A stretch of DNA of 64,000 bases from Bacillus sp. AFS037270. GTDB lineage: Bacteria > Bacillota > Bacilli > Bacillales_B > DSM-18226. Positions 33,720 through 42,995 of the stretch are shown here, one piece after another. Positions within the stretch are counted from its first letter, which is position 1. Every line of letters begins with the position of its first letter. The notes below the pieces were generated by a model. It saw only the letters and a list, made by a program, of their open reading frames with translations, did no database searches and was not told where the DNA came from. The position numbers and the translations under genes are program-made. The stretch is from assembly GCF_002585305.1 (NCBI RefSeq), contig NZ_NUNF01000038.1:60597-124596 (forward strand), read 5' to 3'.

Positions 33720-34790
33720 TTATTGTGTGATCTCCTCTCGCTTTTCAGCTGCCAGTACATCTTCGATATAAACCTTTTCTCCTGTTTTTGTTGACTGAAC
33801 AGCTCCTAAAACCATGGCCAAGCTATTCAAATTATCTCTTCCAGATGTTTCAGGTTCTCTGTTTTCATGAATGGATTCAGCAAACTCTTGTAAGCTTGCC
33901 AAGCGCTCTTCCAACTGTAAATCTACTAAATCTACTTCTAATTTTCCATTTTTTTCAACTGCACCTTGCATAAATACAGATTTAAAGACGTCATGAGGTG
34001 TTACTGTGACCTCATTATTGGCCCAAAAAATTTCTCCTTCTTCACCTTGTATGCGCCAATCTCCATCCCAGGTTGTTTCCCATCCACGTGAAACCCAGCT
34101 TCCTGTATAAGAAACGACTGCACCGTTAGACATTTCAAAAACCACTGAAGCAACCGCATTTCCCTTAAACGAGCTCCATGTAGGATTCCATGAATGCGCT
34201 TTTACGGAAACGGGCTCAAGACCAAGAATTCCTCTAATTTGATCAAAATGGTGAATAGCCATGTCAATAATCAAAGGTTCGTCCATTTCAGTTCTAAATC
34301 CTGTAAAATCAGGTGATTTTTGAAAGTTAATATAAACGCTCCCCAACTCACCAATCACATTTTGTTCAATTACCTTTTTGACTGTTTGAGGTGCTCTTTT
34401 AAAACGGTAATTTTGGCTAACCATAATATTACATCCGCTGCGCTCTGCTGCTTCTACGATTTTCTTGCAATCTTCCAAAGTACCCGCTAAAGGTTTTTCT
34501 ACTATACAATGAAGTCCATGTTCAAATGCCTCCAAGGCGATATTTGCATGATAATCAGGCGGAACCAGGATTAATACGGCATCTGCCTCAACTTCTTTAA
34601 CGGCTTCTGATAAACTATTAAATGCTGTGTTCGGGTTAATTTGATAATACTGACATGCTTTATTCAACAGTTCCTGATTAATATCGACCACCGCGGCCAA
34701 TTCCCAATGAGGTGAGTCCAATACCACTTGAGTCCAGCTCCATCCCCAGCCGCCAAGACCAACTTGAATAATACGTAATGAATTTGTCAT
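33720..34790 (-). CDS. Gfo/Idh/MocA-family dehydrogenase, divergent member
   Basis: A 356-residue oxidoreductase. Its glycine-rich start is atypical (QVGLGGWGWSWTQVVLD) but EKPLAGTLEDCKKIVE is present and MAIHHFDQIRGIL carries the active-site histidines. It is distinct from the cassette dehydrogenases and abuts copy 2 without a gap. TAGGAGGAAATT precedes the ATG. It presumably acts on the same imported sugar or its oxidised product. Whether it is a second oxidation step or the return reduction of a keto intermediate cannot be read from sequence. Confidence 0.82.
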   Translation of the reverse strand: MTNSLRIIQVGLGGWGWSWTQVVLDSPHWELAAVVDINQELLNKACQYYQINPNTAFNSLSEAVKEVEADAVLILVPPDYHANIALEAFEHGLHCIVEKPLAGTLEDCKKIVEAAERSGCNIMVSQNYRFKRAPQTVKKVIEQNVIGELGSVYINFQKSPDFTGFRTEMDEPLIIDMAIHHFDQIRGILGLEPVSVKAHSWNPTWSSFKGNAVASVVFEMSNGAVVSYTGSWVSRGWETTWDGDWRIQGEEGEIFWANNEVTVTPHDVFKSVFMQGAVEKNGKLEVDLVDLQLEERLASLQEFAESIHENREPETSGRDNLNSLAMVLGAVQSTKTGEKVYIEDVLAAEKREEITQ

Positions 34791-34822
34791 AATTTCCTCC
34801 TAAAAATGTTATTTTTTAATTG

Positions 34823-34849
34823 AAAAGGGTGATAAATTATCACCCTTTT
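34823..34849. terminator. Perfect palindromic hairpin after binding protein 2
   Basis: AAAAGGGTGATAA and TTATCACCCTTTT pair over 13 bp with almost no loop. It lies between the binding-protein stop and the next gene of the operon. Such hairpins often stabilise the abundant binding-protein mRNA or attenuate downstream genes. Confidence 0.7.
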
Positions 34850-34854
34850 CTTTA

Positions 34855-35859
34855 TCATTTTTTAAATTTATTCCCCCAAAGATTTGGATCGTCTGCATTT
34901 TCTTTTGTGACTAAAGTTGGTGGAGTGTATTGCATTTTTGGAACTTCTTTTCCATTAAGATGATCGACAGCCGTTTTAACAGCTAACGCACCCATTTCAA
35001 ATGGATCCTGATTAATAGTGGCATCTTGTTCACCATTTTTAATTCGTTTCAATGCCTGCGGAGTTCCGTCAACACCTACAAGCACAATATGTCCTTTTTC
35101 GCCTACCTTGCTGGTTTTAGAAATTTGTCTTAGACCGCTTAGAACTCCGCGCTGCATATCATCGTTATGAGTAAAGATGGCGTTGATCTTTGGATTTGCT
35201 GTTAAAGAATCAGCTGTAATGCCTTGAGATTTTTCTGCAGACCATTCAGCATTTTTTGTAGAAAGTTTAAAATCTGAAGACTGTCCCATTCCTTTATCAA
35301 AACCGCCGCCTCTTAAAATCGCGTGATAGGTTCCTGGTGCACCCGTCAGTTCTAATACAGAACCTTTTCCTAATGTATCCATAATGTATTTAGCGGCCAT
35401 TTTTCCTGCTTCTTCATTGTTAAAAGCTATACTGCTCACAACATCAGCGCCCTTTGAAACAACAGCATCTACCGTAACGACAGGAATACCAGCTTGATTT
35501 GCTTTTTTGACACCTGGAACCAATTCATCAGAGTTGGCAGGTGATAAAATGATTAAGTCAACTTTCTTTGCAATATTGTCTTCAATTTGTCTTAACTGGG
35601 TTTGACTGCTTGATTGGCCATCAAGTACTTCAACATCAACGCCCTGTTTTTTTGCTTCCGCTCTAATTCCCTGGTCTAACGCAACCATAAATTCAAAACC
35701 ACGGCTCCACAATAATACGGCAATTTTCTTTTTCCCATCATTTTTTTCACTAGAAGCAGCTGTTTTTTCAGAACCGCTTGATGATTGATTATTAGAGCTG
35801 CAACCTACCAACAGACTAAACATTAAAGCGAATAATAGAAGACCTTTAACAAATTTCAA
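34855..35859 (-). CDS. Sugar ABC transporter substrate-binding lipoprotein (importer 2)
   Basis: A 334-residue RbsB-like lipoprotein. The signal peptide ends LLVGC with C20 lipidated. The mature fold starts KKIAVLLWSRGFEFMVALD and has IILSPANSDELVPGVKKANQ, and the late segment INQDPFEMGALAVKTAVDHL typical of ribose- or galactose-type binding proteins. The start is TTG with AAAGGGGTGTTTTAA upstream. It delivers ligand to the permease and ATPase encoded upstream. It belongs to a different subfamily from the binding proteins at 16, 45 and 54 kb. Confidence 0.88.
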   Translation of the reverse strand: MKFVKGLLLFALMFSLLVGCSSNNQSSSGSEKTAASSEKNDGKKKIAVLLWSRGFEFMVALDQGIRAEAKKQGVDVEVLDGQSSSQTQLRQIEDNIAKKVDLIILSPANSDELVPGVKKANQAGIPVVTVDAVVSKGADVVSSIAFNNEEAGKMAAKYIMDTLGKGSVLELTGAPGTYHAILRGGGFDKGMGQSSDFKLSTKNAEWSAEKSQGITADSLTANPKINAIFTHNDDMQRGVLSGLRQISKTSKVGEKGHIVLVGVDGTPQALKRIKNGEQDATINQDPFEMGALAVKTAVDHLNGKEVPKMQYTPPTLVTKENADDPNLWGNKFKK

Positions 35860-35904
35860 TTAAAACACCCCTTTAATGTGAATAATTTTTCCCATCCTCT
35901 GTGT

Positions 35905-36921
35905 TTAAGCACTTTTTAAAAACTTTCGACGATAGACATCCAGCAATGCTGCTACCAAGATCACGCTGCCTTGAACAAGTGAATCCCAAGCAGGCGGAAC
36001 GGAAAGCAGGTTGATCGCATTTGATACCAATGAGATTAAAATGACACCCAGAATGGTTCCTAATATATTTCCTTGGCCGCCGAAAAGACTAGTTCCTCCA
36101 ATAACAACGGCTGCAATAACGGTTAATTCAAGACCTGTTCCAGCAGTAGGACCCACTGATTCCAAACGAGCGGATAATAGTAGTCCCCCAATTGCAGCTG
36201 TTACACCAGATATCACATATGTTAAGGTAATAATGGTCTTGGTCCGGACTCCTGAAAGTCGTGCAGCCAATTCATTCCCTCCGCTTGCATATACCGATCT
36301 TCCAAATACCGTATTTTTCAAAATAATATGGGCTATAATTGCGAATACCGCTACCAGAAGGATTAAATATGGAATCGAGAAAAGACTTCCTGTAGCTAAA
36401 GAAACAAAGCTATCTGGAACCGGATCGATATTCGCGCTGTTTGTATAAATTAGCACGATCCCTCTGGCAATACCCATCGTACCCAGTGTGACAATTAATG
36501 GAGATAATTGTAATTTTGTAATAAATAGTCCATTGATCAATCCAAACACTGCCCCAATTAATACCATGATGAAAACGCCTACAATTACTGGTACACCATT
36601 ATAAACAATTAAACCTAAACCAAGGGCAGAAGATACCGCCATTATGGCCCCCACCGATAAATCAATACCGCCTGTTATAATGACAAACGTTACTCCTAGA
36701 GCTAATGTGACAAGAATCGTCGACTGCATTAATAAATTAATAAGGTTCGTTTTTGTAAGAAAAACGGGTGACATAAAGCTGAGTACAATACCGAAGGCAA
36801 CAATGACAATTAAAAGTCCAAGACTTCCTAAATACTGTTTAAGTTTTTTTCGTCCCTGTGTTTTGTCCTTCGAAGATACCAATTCAATCTTTCTATTAAC
36901 TTGCGTCTGCTCCTGTTGCAA
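35905..36921 (-). CDS. Sugar ABC transporter permease (RbsC-like), importer 2
   Basis: A 338-residue BPD_transp_2 permease with LGVTFVIITGGIDLSVGAIM near residue 78 and GGTSLFGGQGNILGTILGVI near 275. The start is TTG at 36921, supported by GAGGTGA 6 bases upstream, giving a 26-base overlap with the ATPase gene and coupled translation. A single permease gene is present, so the channel is probably a homodimer, unlike importer 1. Confidence 0.88.
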   Translation of the reverse strand: MQQEQTQVNRKIELVSSKDKTQGRKKLKQYLGSLGLLIVIVAFGIVLSFMSPVFLTKTNLINLLMQSTILVTLALGVTFVIITGGIDLSVGAIMAVSSALGLGLIVYNGVPVIVGVFIMVLIGAVFGLINGLFITKLQLSPLIVTLGTMGIARGIVLIYTNSANIDPVPDSFVSLATGSLFSIPYLILLVAVFAIIAHIILKNTVFGRSVYASGGNELAARLSGVRTKTIITLTYVISGVTAAIGGLLLSARLESVGPTAGTGLELTVIAAVVIGGTSLFGGQGNILGTILGVILISLVSNAINLLSVPPAWDSLVQGSVILVAALLDVYRRKFLKSA

Positions 36922-38389
36922 ACTTAATCACCTCTTCCTTCGTAATCTTGTCATCTTTAAGTTCTGCAACATTTCTTCCTTCTCTCATAACGATAATTCT
37001 ATCGCTTAATGCTAATAGTTCCATAAGATCAGAAGAAATAATAATTATTGCTAAGCCCTGCGCAACAAGATTTTCAATCATGGCTTGGATTTCTGCTCTT
37101 GCCCCTACATCCACTCCACGGGTTGGTTCATCAAGAAGTAGAATTTTCGGATGAGTGGCCAGCCAACGAGCCAAAACAACCTTCTGCTGGTTTCCTCCAC
37201 TTAAGGAATTTACAGCCGTTTCCAGACTTGGTGTCTTAATTCGAAGTTGTTCTTTATAGCTTTGAACAATTTCCTTTTCACGGTTTTGATCGATAAAGCC
37301 AAATCTCTTAATATTATTTAAGATAGATATGGTGGCATTATCCTTCACACTGGCATTTAACACTAAGCCCTGTGTCTTTCGATCTTCGGTAACAAAACCG
37401 ATACCATGTTTGATGGCATCCTGCGGGCTTTTGATATTCACCTTTTGCCCCTTGATGATGACCTCACCTGTATCAATCGGATCGACACCGAACAAACATC
37501 TAAATATTTCTGTCCTTCCCGCTCCGACAAGCCCGCCTACACCTAGGATTTCACCTTCATGTAAGTCAAAGGATATATTTTCAATTGCACCTTTACGCGT
37601 TAAATTCCGTACTTCAAGCACTTTTTTGCCATGAACCGGCTTTCTTGTTCGTTCCAGGGAAACATCTCTTCCTACCATTAATCGAACAATATTGTTTGGA
37701 GTAATTTCTTTTTTCGTTGCGGATTGAACTAATTTCCCGTCTCTAAATACGGTGATCATGTCCGCCAGTTCAAATACTTCTTCTAAACGATGGGAAACAT
37801 ACATAATGGCCATGCCTTTATCCCGCAAATTTTTAACGATTTGCATCAGACGCTGTGTTTCGGATTCGGAAAGAGAAGCAGTTGGCTCATCCAAAATTAG
37901 CACTCGTGTTTCCCTTGAAAGAGAACGGGCAATTTCTACTAACTGTTGTTCACCAGTAGATAAGGTAGACACAATCGCATTTGGATCAATATTCGCTCCC
38001 AGCATTTTCAATGCCTCTTCTGCCCGTTTCTCTACGTCCTTCCAATTGACCATTTTCCGGCTATTTTTCGGCCAATGTCCCAATGAAATATTTTCAGCAA
38101 CCGTTAAATGCGGAACGAGAAGTAATTCCTGATGGATAACCGCAATTCCATGATTTTGGGAATCTCTCGGATTGGAAAAAGCAACAGGCTCATTATCGAT
38201 GACAATTTCACCACCTTGGTCCGGCTTATAAAAGCCGGCCAAGATTTTAATAATGGTTGATTTTCCTGCCCCGTTTTCTCCTACTAAACATTGAACTTGC
38301 CCGCCATAAATGGTAAAGCTCACATCGGTTAAGGCTTTCACCCCTGAAAACGATTTACTGATGTTTCTCAGCTGCAGGGTATTAATCAT
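36896..38389 (-). CDS. Sugar ABC transporter ATP-binding protein (RbsA-like), importer 2
   Basis: A 497-residue double ABC ATPase. It has Walker A GENGAGKSTIIK, Walker B LILDEPTASLSESE in the first half, and LSGGNQQKVVLARWL with LLLDEPTRGVDVG in the second. The ATG overlaps the epimerase stop by 4 bases (ATGA). It energises importer 2. Its position directly after two isomerase genes in one transcript shows that uptake and isomerisation are co-expressed. Confidence 0.9.
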   Translation of the reverse strand: MINTLQLRNISKSFSGVKALTDVSFTIYGGQVQCLVGENGAGKSTIIKILAGFYKPDQGGEIVIDNEPVAFSNPRDSQNHGIAVIHQELLLVPHLTVAENISLGHWPKNSRKMVNWKDVEKRAEEALKMLGANIDPNAIVSTLSTGEQQLVEIARSLSRETRVLILDEPTASLSESETQRLMQIVKNLRDKGMAIMYVSHRLEEVFELADMITVFRDGKLVQSATKKEITPNNIVRLMVGRDVSLERTRKPVHGKKVLEVRNLTRKGAIENISFDLHEGEILGVGGLVGAGRTEIFRCLFGVDPIDTGEVIIKGQKVNIKSPQDAIKHGIGFVTEDRKTQGLVLNASVKDNATISILNNIKRFGFIDQNREKEIVQSYKEQLRIKTPSLETAVNSLSGGNQQKVVLARWLATHPKILLLDEPTRGVDVGARAEIQAMIENLVAQGLAIIIISSDLMELLALSDRIIVMREGRNVAELKDDKITKEEVIKFATGADAS

Positions 38390-39234
38390 ACTAATACAGC
38401 CTTTTTGAGAAATTGTAATCCTTCTTCACCCAGAGAGTCTTGAGAAGGTGCTAACGGTCTCCATTGTGAAACAGCGCGGGCGATTTCTTTGATTTCAGTT
38501 GTAAATGATTCAATAACAACCGGTCCATCATAGGATATTTCTTTCAATGCCTGGAATACCTCATTCCATGGAATATGTCCTGTTCCTGGCGTACCTCTGT
38601 CATTTTCACATGAATGGAAATTGAAAATTTTGCTGCCAGCCAGTTTAATCGCTTCTGCAATATCTTTTTCTTCAAGATTCATATGGAATGTATCCAATAA
38701 AAATCCAACATTATCACAATCCACTAAATCCAAAAAGTCTAAGCCTTGCTGAACTGTATTAATAAAATCGGTTTCAAATCTATTTAAAATTTCAACTGCT
38801 AATCTAATATTCTTTTCAGCTGCATAATCGGCAACTATTTTCATGTTTTCTGCTGCCCAAGCCCATTGTTGTTCTTTTTCCTCAGGTGTAAGTAAGCGCG
38901 TTTTGCCTGTAGCAGAATACATTGGTCCGGACACTAATGGTGAACCGAGTTCGGCGGCAATATCGATACAAGTTTTAATATATTCAATGCCTTGTTCACG
39001 TATCGCCACATCCTCAGAGCTGATGTCCCGGTTTGGTCCAAATGCCCCGCACACTAACGCTTCAACACCCGTTTTATCTAAATGATTACGAATTGCAGCA
39101 ACATCAATGGTTTCTGGGTCTTCAATACAAATTTCAAGATAATCAAATCCAATATTCTTTACTTTATCAATTAAATTCAAGGTTTGGTTGGAAAAGGGAG
39201 AGACCCAAATAAACGTACTAGCACCAAATTTCAT
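38386..39234 (-). CDS. D-tagatose/D-allulose 3-epimerase-like enzyme
   Basis: A 282-residue ketose 3-epimerase-type TIM barrel. Metal ligands fit the DTE family: E148 (AVEILNRFET), D181 (LLDTFHMNLEE), H207 (FHSCENDRG) and E242 (VVIESF). The substrate-binding arginine is R213 in ENDRGTPGTGHIPW, a hallmark of psicose/tagatose/ribulose epimerases. GGAGAGGAAGAAG precedes the ATG. It would interconvert C-3 epimers of a keto-hexose or pentulose. It lies in the importer-2 operon, with a second isomerase 17 bases upstream. Confidence 0.82.
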   Translation of the reverse strand: MKFGASTFIWVSPFSNQTLNLIDKVKNIGFDYLEICIEDPETIDVAAIRNHLDKTGVEALVCGAFGPNRDISSEDVAIREQGIEYIKTCIDIAAELGSPLVSGPMYSATGKTRLLTPEEKEQQWAWAAENMKIVADYAAEKNIRLAVEILNRFETDFINTVQQGLDFLDLVDCDNVGFLLDTFHMNLEEKDIAEAIKLAGSKIFNFHSCENDRGTPGTGHIPWNEVFQALKEISYDGPVVIESFTTEIKEIARAVSQWRPLAPSQDSLGEEGLQFLKKAVLV

Positions 39235-39251
39235 TCTTCTTCCTCTCCTTC

Positions 39252-40097
39252 TTATTTTGTGTTTGCGAAAAGGGATTTTTCTAGTGATTTAATATGATCA
39301 ATTGATTTTTTTGTATAGTCATCGAAGAATTCTAATCCGCCGCCTTTTTTCATAACTCCAAACGGATCAGCAGCAGCCGGTAAAATTTCAAAAGTGATAT
39401 GTCCTTTGTAATCAATATCCTTTAATGCTTGTAAGGCCGGAACAAAATCAATTTGGCCAAGTCCAGGTGCCTTACGATTGCTATCAGCAAAATGAATGTG
39501 GATTAATGCATCTCCGCTTTTACGAATCGCTTCTGCAATATTATCTTCCTCAATATTCATGTGGAATAGATCGCCCATGATTCCCACGTTTGGAAGGTTT
39601 ACTTCTTTCCACATATCCATTGCTTGATCTAATCGATTCAGCATGTACGTTTCATAGCGGTTCCACGCTTCGATACAAAGGTTAACATTTAATTTGGCTG
39701 CATATTCTGCGCCTTCACGAATGCCTTCAATCGCCCATTTCACTTCATCATCAAAATCAGTTAGTGATGCCGTTTTACCATTTGCCGTTGGGGCTACGAT
39801 CATGACTGGACATTCTACTTCAGCCGACATATCTGCTACTCGTTTAACATAATCAATTGCCTGTCTGCGTTTATTTGGATCCGGATGAGCTAGGTCTCTT
39901 TCTGCATTATAAATCGAGCAAATGGAACCAACAGTGATTCCGTAATCGCTTACAAGATTGCGTACTCTTTTTGTATCATAAGCATCTGGCTCGCCTACCA
40001 ATTCAATAGCGTCATAACCGAACTTTGCTACGCGCTCAATACTTTTCTCAACATCTTCTCCAAAGTAAACTAGTGAATCAAAACTGTACTTAAACAT
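39252..40097 (-). CDS. TIM-barrel sugar phosphate isomerase/epimerase
   Basis: A 281-residue xylose isomerase-like enzyme. The likely metal residues are the glutamate of CIEAWNRYETYM, the aspartate and histidine of MGDLFHMNIEE, the histidine of IHFADSNRKAPGLGQIDF and the glutamate of TFEILP. It resembles the ketose 3-epimerase group but the ENDRG motif is replaced by ADSNRKAPG, so the substrate differs from that of its neighbour. CTAGGGGGATTTGG precedes the ATG. It is the first gene of the importer-2 operon. Confidence 0.82.
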   Translation of the reverse strand: MFKYSFDSLVYFGEDVEKSIERVAKFGYDAIELVGEPDAYDTKRVRNLVSDYGITVGSICSIYNAERDLAHPDPNKRRQAIDYVKRVADMSAEVECPVMIVAPTANGKTASLTDFDDEVKWAIEGIREGAEYAAKLNVNLCIEAWNRYETYMLNRLDQAMDMWKEVNLPNVGIMGDLFHMNIEEDNIAEAIRKSGDALIHIHFADSNRKAPGLGQIDFVPALQALKDIDYKGHITFEILPAAADPFGVMKKGGGLEFFDDYTKKSIDHIKSLEKSLFANTK

Positions 40098-40198
40098 GCC
40101 AAATCCCCCTAGAAATTTTTTAATATAAATCTTTTAAAAGCAGCTAGTAAACAACTTATAGAGTATGAAATACTGTTGTTTATCAACTGGTTTGTAAG

Positions 40199-40284
40199 AT
40201 TTCTTGTCTCTAATGTTACTTTGATTCATGCTTTCAAACAATTAACAATATTGAGTCAAAAGTTCACAATCTTGCGGTTGTTAA
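40199..40284. repeat. About 86-bp intergenic element, copy 2
   Basis: Matches 29983-30068 with conserved blocks TTCTTGTCTC, ATGTTACTT, TCAAACAATTAACAATATTG plus AGT, and ATCTTGCGGT. It lies 100 bases upstream of the importer-2 operon and just beyond the terminator of the orphan ATPase. The same position relative to a terminator is seen for copy 1. Confidence 0.6.
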
Positions 40285-40327
40285 AATATTTTGTATTTTC
40301 AATCTTTATTTCTGTACTAATAGCAAA

Positions 40328-40372
40328 AAAAGATCATAAGCCGCCTGATGCAGGAGGCTGTATGATCTTAAA
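40328..40372 (-). terminator. Terminator of the orphan ABC ATPase gene
   Basis: AAGATCATA-A-GCC pairs with GGC-TG-TATGATCTT around a loop that itself contains CCT/AGG. On the minus strand it is followed by TTTTTTTGC. Confidence 0.85.
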
Positions 40373-40380
40373 TTAGTAAA

Positions 40381-41883
40381 TTATGAAGATGTCTTCACAC
40401 ATGGGCTCACTCCATTCATATGGTGAATGATATCTTCTTCAGTGATATTGTCATTCTTAAGGTTAGCAACTATTCTTCCCCTGTACATAACCAAAATGCG
40501 GTTACAAAGCCCAAGCAGTTCCGTTGTATCCGAGGAGATAACGATAACTCCTTTTCCTTCTTGTGCCAGCTCATGGATTTTAAGATAGATTTCCGTCCTG
40601 CTGCCAATATCCATACCTGTGGTCGGTTCATCTAAAATATATAGATCACTTTCCGTGATAAGCCATCTGCCCAGCATCACTTTTTGTTGATTTCCGCCGC
40701 TTAAATATTGAATATTTTGATCAATATGATCCACCTTGATATTAAGATCAATCACTTTTTCAAGGGTCTGATCCGCCTCAATATTCCGATTAACCAATTT
40801 TAAAATGTTTTGCGTTTCCAAACTGGCAATAGTCATGTTATTGGCTACACTCATATTCATAAATAATCCTGATGTTAAGCGATCGTCATTAACATAGCCA
40901 AATCGGTTATGGACAGCATGAATGGGATGTTTAAAATTGACTTCATTATTTTTCCAGTAGATACTTCCGCTATCTTTTTTACTTTGTCCAAAAATAACCT
41001 TTGCAAGTTCAGTTTTCCCCGAACCTGCTAAACCTGCAATTCCAATAATCTCACCTTCATGAAGGATGAGATTGACATCTTCTACATAAGGTTTTTGGGT
41101 TACATGCTCAACCCGCAATAATTCCTTACCTGTTGTTGTAATCATTGGAGGATAATAATGTTTTAGATTGTAACCCAGCATTAGATTGGTCATTTCTTTC
41201 AACGTGATATCTTTAACTCGATGGGTTGCCACATGCTTTCCATCGCGAATAATCGTCACCTTGTCACATATTTCGTGAATTTCGTTTAATCGATGAGTAA
41301 TAAAGACGATGCCAACACCTTGATCTTTATATTTTTTGATAATCCTAAAAAGGTTTTCTCTTTCCTGCTCCGTTAAATTTGCTGTCGGTTCATCCATAAA
41401 TAGAATTTTCGATTTTTGAACAATCGCTTTTGCGATCGATATTAAATAATGCTGTCGTACTGGGATATTGCTTACTTTTTCTTTCGGATTGATGCTGACA
41501 CCAAGCTCGTCGAGAATTCTTTTGGCTTCTATTTTCATTTTTCTATGATTCACAAAAAATTTAAATTTTTTTGGCTGGTTCCCAAGAAAAATATTTTCCG
41601 CCACACTCATGCCCTGGACCAAATTAGGGATTTGATGAATAACAGAAATGCCTTTGCGCTGTGCGCTCTGAGGACAATCAAAGTGAAATTTTTTGTCATT
41701 CACTTCGATCACTCCGCAATCCGGTTTAAACACCCCTGATGCAATGTTTATTAGAGTGGATTTTCCCGCTCCATTCCCACCAATTAGAGCATGAATTTCA
41801 CCGGCTTTTAATTCTAGGCTCATATTATTTAAGACTTTATTATCAAAAAAGGATTTGCTGATATGATTTAGTTTTAATAGCAT
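40381..41883 (-). CDS. Orphan sugar ABC transporter ATP-binding protein (RbsA-like)
   Basis: A 500-residue double ABC ATPase with Walker A GGNGAGKSTLIN, Walker B ILFMDEPTANLTEQE, a signature YLSGGNQQKVMLGRWL and LYILDEPTTGMDIG. No permease or binding-protein gene is adjacent; a terminator follows it and AraC 1 diverges from it. The sequence is clearly different from the other three ATPases of the window. It may serve permeases elsewhere or the orphan binding protein at 45 kb. All catalytic motifs look intact. Confidence 0.88.
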   Translation of the reverse strand: MLLKLNHISKSFFDNKVLNNMSLELKAGEIHALIGGNGAGKSTLINIASGVFKPDCGVIEVNDKKFHFDCPQSAQRKGISVIHQIPNLVQGMSVAENIFLGNQPKKFKFFVNHRKMKIEAKRILDELGVSINPKEKVSNIPVRQHYLISIAKAIVQKSKILFMDEPTANLTEQERENLFRIIKKYKDQGVGIVFITHRLNEIHEICDKVTIIRDGKHVATHRVKDITLKEMTNLMLGYNLKHYYPPMITTTGKELLRVEHVTQKPYVEDVNLILHEGEIIGIAGLAGSGKTELAKVIFGQSKKDSGSIYWKNNEVNFKHPIHAVHNRFGYVNDDRLTSGLFMNMSVANNMTIASLETQNILKLVNRNIEADQTLEKVIDLNIKVDHIDQNIQYLSGGNQQKVMLGRWLITESDLYILDEPTTGMDIGSRTEIYLKIHELAQEGKGVIVISSDTTELLGLCNRILVMYRGRIVANLKNDNITEEDIIHHMNGVSPCVKTSS

Positions 41884-42108
41884 CCTCCCACCACTTCCTT
41901 AAAACAACTCAAAGATTTTCCTCTAGTTTAGAATACAAATTCTCCCTTGTAAAATTAATTTAATTGTTAGAAAACTATAGATTCTTGTGGGATATTGCTA
42001 TAGTTATTGAATTTATTAACTTATTTTTCAATAATATTACTAAATTTTATCACATTTTTGACAAGTTCTATTATAACCCCTTTTAAGGGAAAATGCAGAG
42101 GAGGTACT

Positions 42109-42918
42109 ATGGAAAAATTACCAGCATTACTACAAACTCCGCATTTAACCTCGGTCGTTGAACTCAGCCAAGTCCGGAAGCAAAAATGTAATGCATTACA
42201 TAGGCATGAGTCTGCCGAAATTCTGTTTATCCAGGATGGCACAGCAAACGTTAACGTAAATGGTCAAATATTTACTGTCAATAGAGGTGACCTTGTCCTT
42301 ATTAATCCTAATATGGAGCATGATGCCCTTTCTTGTGTTGATAGCAGTTTGAAAGGATTCTCCTTAACCTTTTCAGGTTTACATTTATCACTGCTTCCAG
42401 AGGGATTTATGATAGCTTCGGATGAAAAGCCGGTATTGAACGTTCAAGAGCAGCATATCACTATTCAAAAATACATAGAGGATATTTATGAGGAATTTAA
42501 AAATAATGATCCTGGTTCTCAAGAGATCATTTCCTCGCTCTTAAAAACCCTAATCATCAAAATCCTGCGTATTTTGTTCACGACAGATTCTAGTCAAAAT
42601 GCCACTATTTCGGAAAAAGTAAAAAAATATATTTCTGAAAATTACAACCGTGACGTTTCTCTTAATGAATTAGCCAGCGTAGTTTTTGTAAACCCTTACC
42701 ATTTGTCCCACACGTTTAAAGAGGAAATGGGGATCGCCCCTATTCAATATCTTATTACCTATCGAATTGAGGTAGCAAAAACCTTGCTGTTAAGCACAAA
42801 TTCGCCGATAAGTGAAATCGCTTCCAAAGTAGGTTATCCGAATGCCAATTATTTTAACTTATTGTTCAAAAAGTACACCGGTTATTCTCCAGGTAAATTT
42901 AGAAAAAAATCATCCTAG
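42109..42918 (+). CDS. AraC-family transcriptional regulator 1
   Basis: A 269-residue regulator. The N-terminal cupin-like sensor has RHESAEILFIQDGTANVNVN and FTVNRGDLVLINPNMEHDAL. The C-terminal double helix-turn-helix has SLNELASVVFVNPYHLSHTF and ISEIASKVGYPNANYFNLLF. The ATG at 42109 follows AGAGGAGGTACT; a longer open frame upstream is unsupported. It is divergent from the orphan ATPase and convergent with the zinc dehydrogenase. It probably senses a sugar and activates neighbouring catabolic genes. Its 5' coding region contains a 14-bp palindrome of the local operator type. Confidence 0.88.
   Translation: MEKLPALLQTPHLTSVVELSQVRKQKCNALHRHESAEILFIQDGTANVNVNGQIFTVNRGDLVLINPNMEHDALSCVDSSLKGFSLTFSGLHLSLLPEGFMIASDEKPVLNVQEQHITIQKYIEDIYEEFKNNDPGSQEIISSLLKTLIIKILRILFTTDSSQNATISEKVKKYISENYNRDVSLNELASVVFVNPYHLSHTFKEEMGIAPIQYLITYRIEVAKTLLLSTNSPISEIASKVGYPNANYFNLLFKKYTGYSPGKFRKKSS
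42187..42200. promoter_or_regulatory. Operator-like palindrome inside the araC 1 coding region
   Basis: TGTAATGCATTACA has the same TGTAAT/ATTACA arms as the LacI-type operators, with a GC centre, 78 bases after the start codon. It may be a roadblock operator or chance. Confidence 0.35.
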
Positions 42919-42949
42919 CGAACTACTACTGTTTTTAAAATAAAGGGAA

Positions 42950-42977
42950 GGCTGCCACTAATATTCAAGTGGCCGCC
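42950..42977. terminator. Bidirectional terminator between araC 1 and the zinc dehydrogenase
   Basis: GGCTGCCACT and AGTGGCCGCC form a stem with one mismatch. CTCTTTTGGG follows on the plus strand and TTCCCTTTATTTT on the minus strand. Confidence 0.65.
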
Positions 42978-42995
42978 TCTTTTGGGTGATGCAGA

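Noticed and set aside
36011..36448. 145-codon plus-strand frame opposite the importer-2 permease
   Set aside because: It is a shadow of the permease on the other strand with no independent support.
42007..42108. N-terminal extension of AraC 1 by 34 codons
   Set aside because: AGAGGAGGTACT directly precedes the ATG at 42109; the extension is hydrophobic and lacks a ribosome site.
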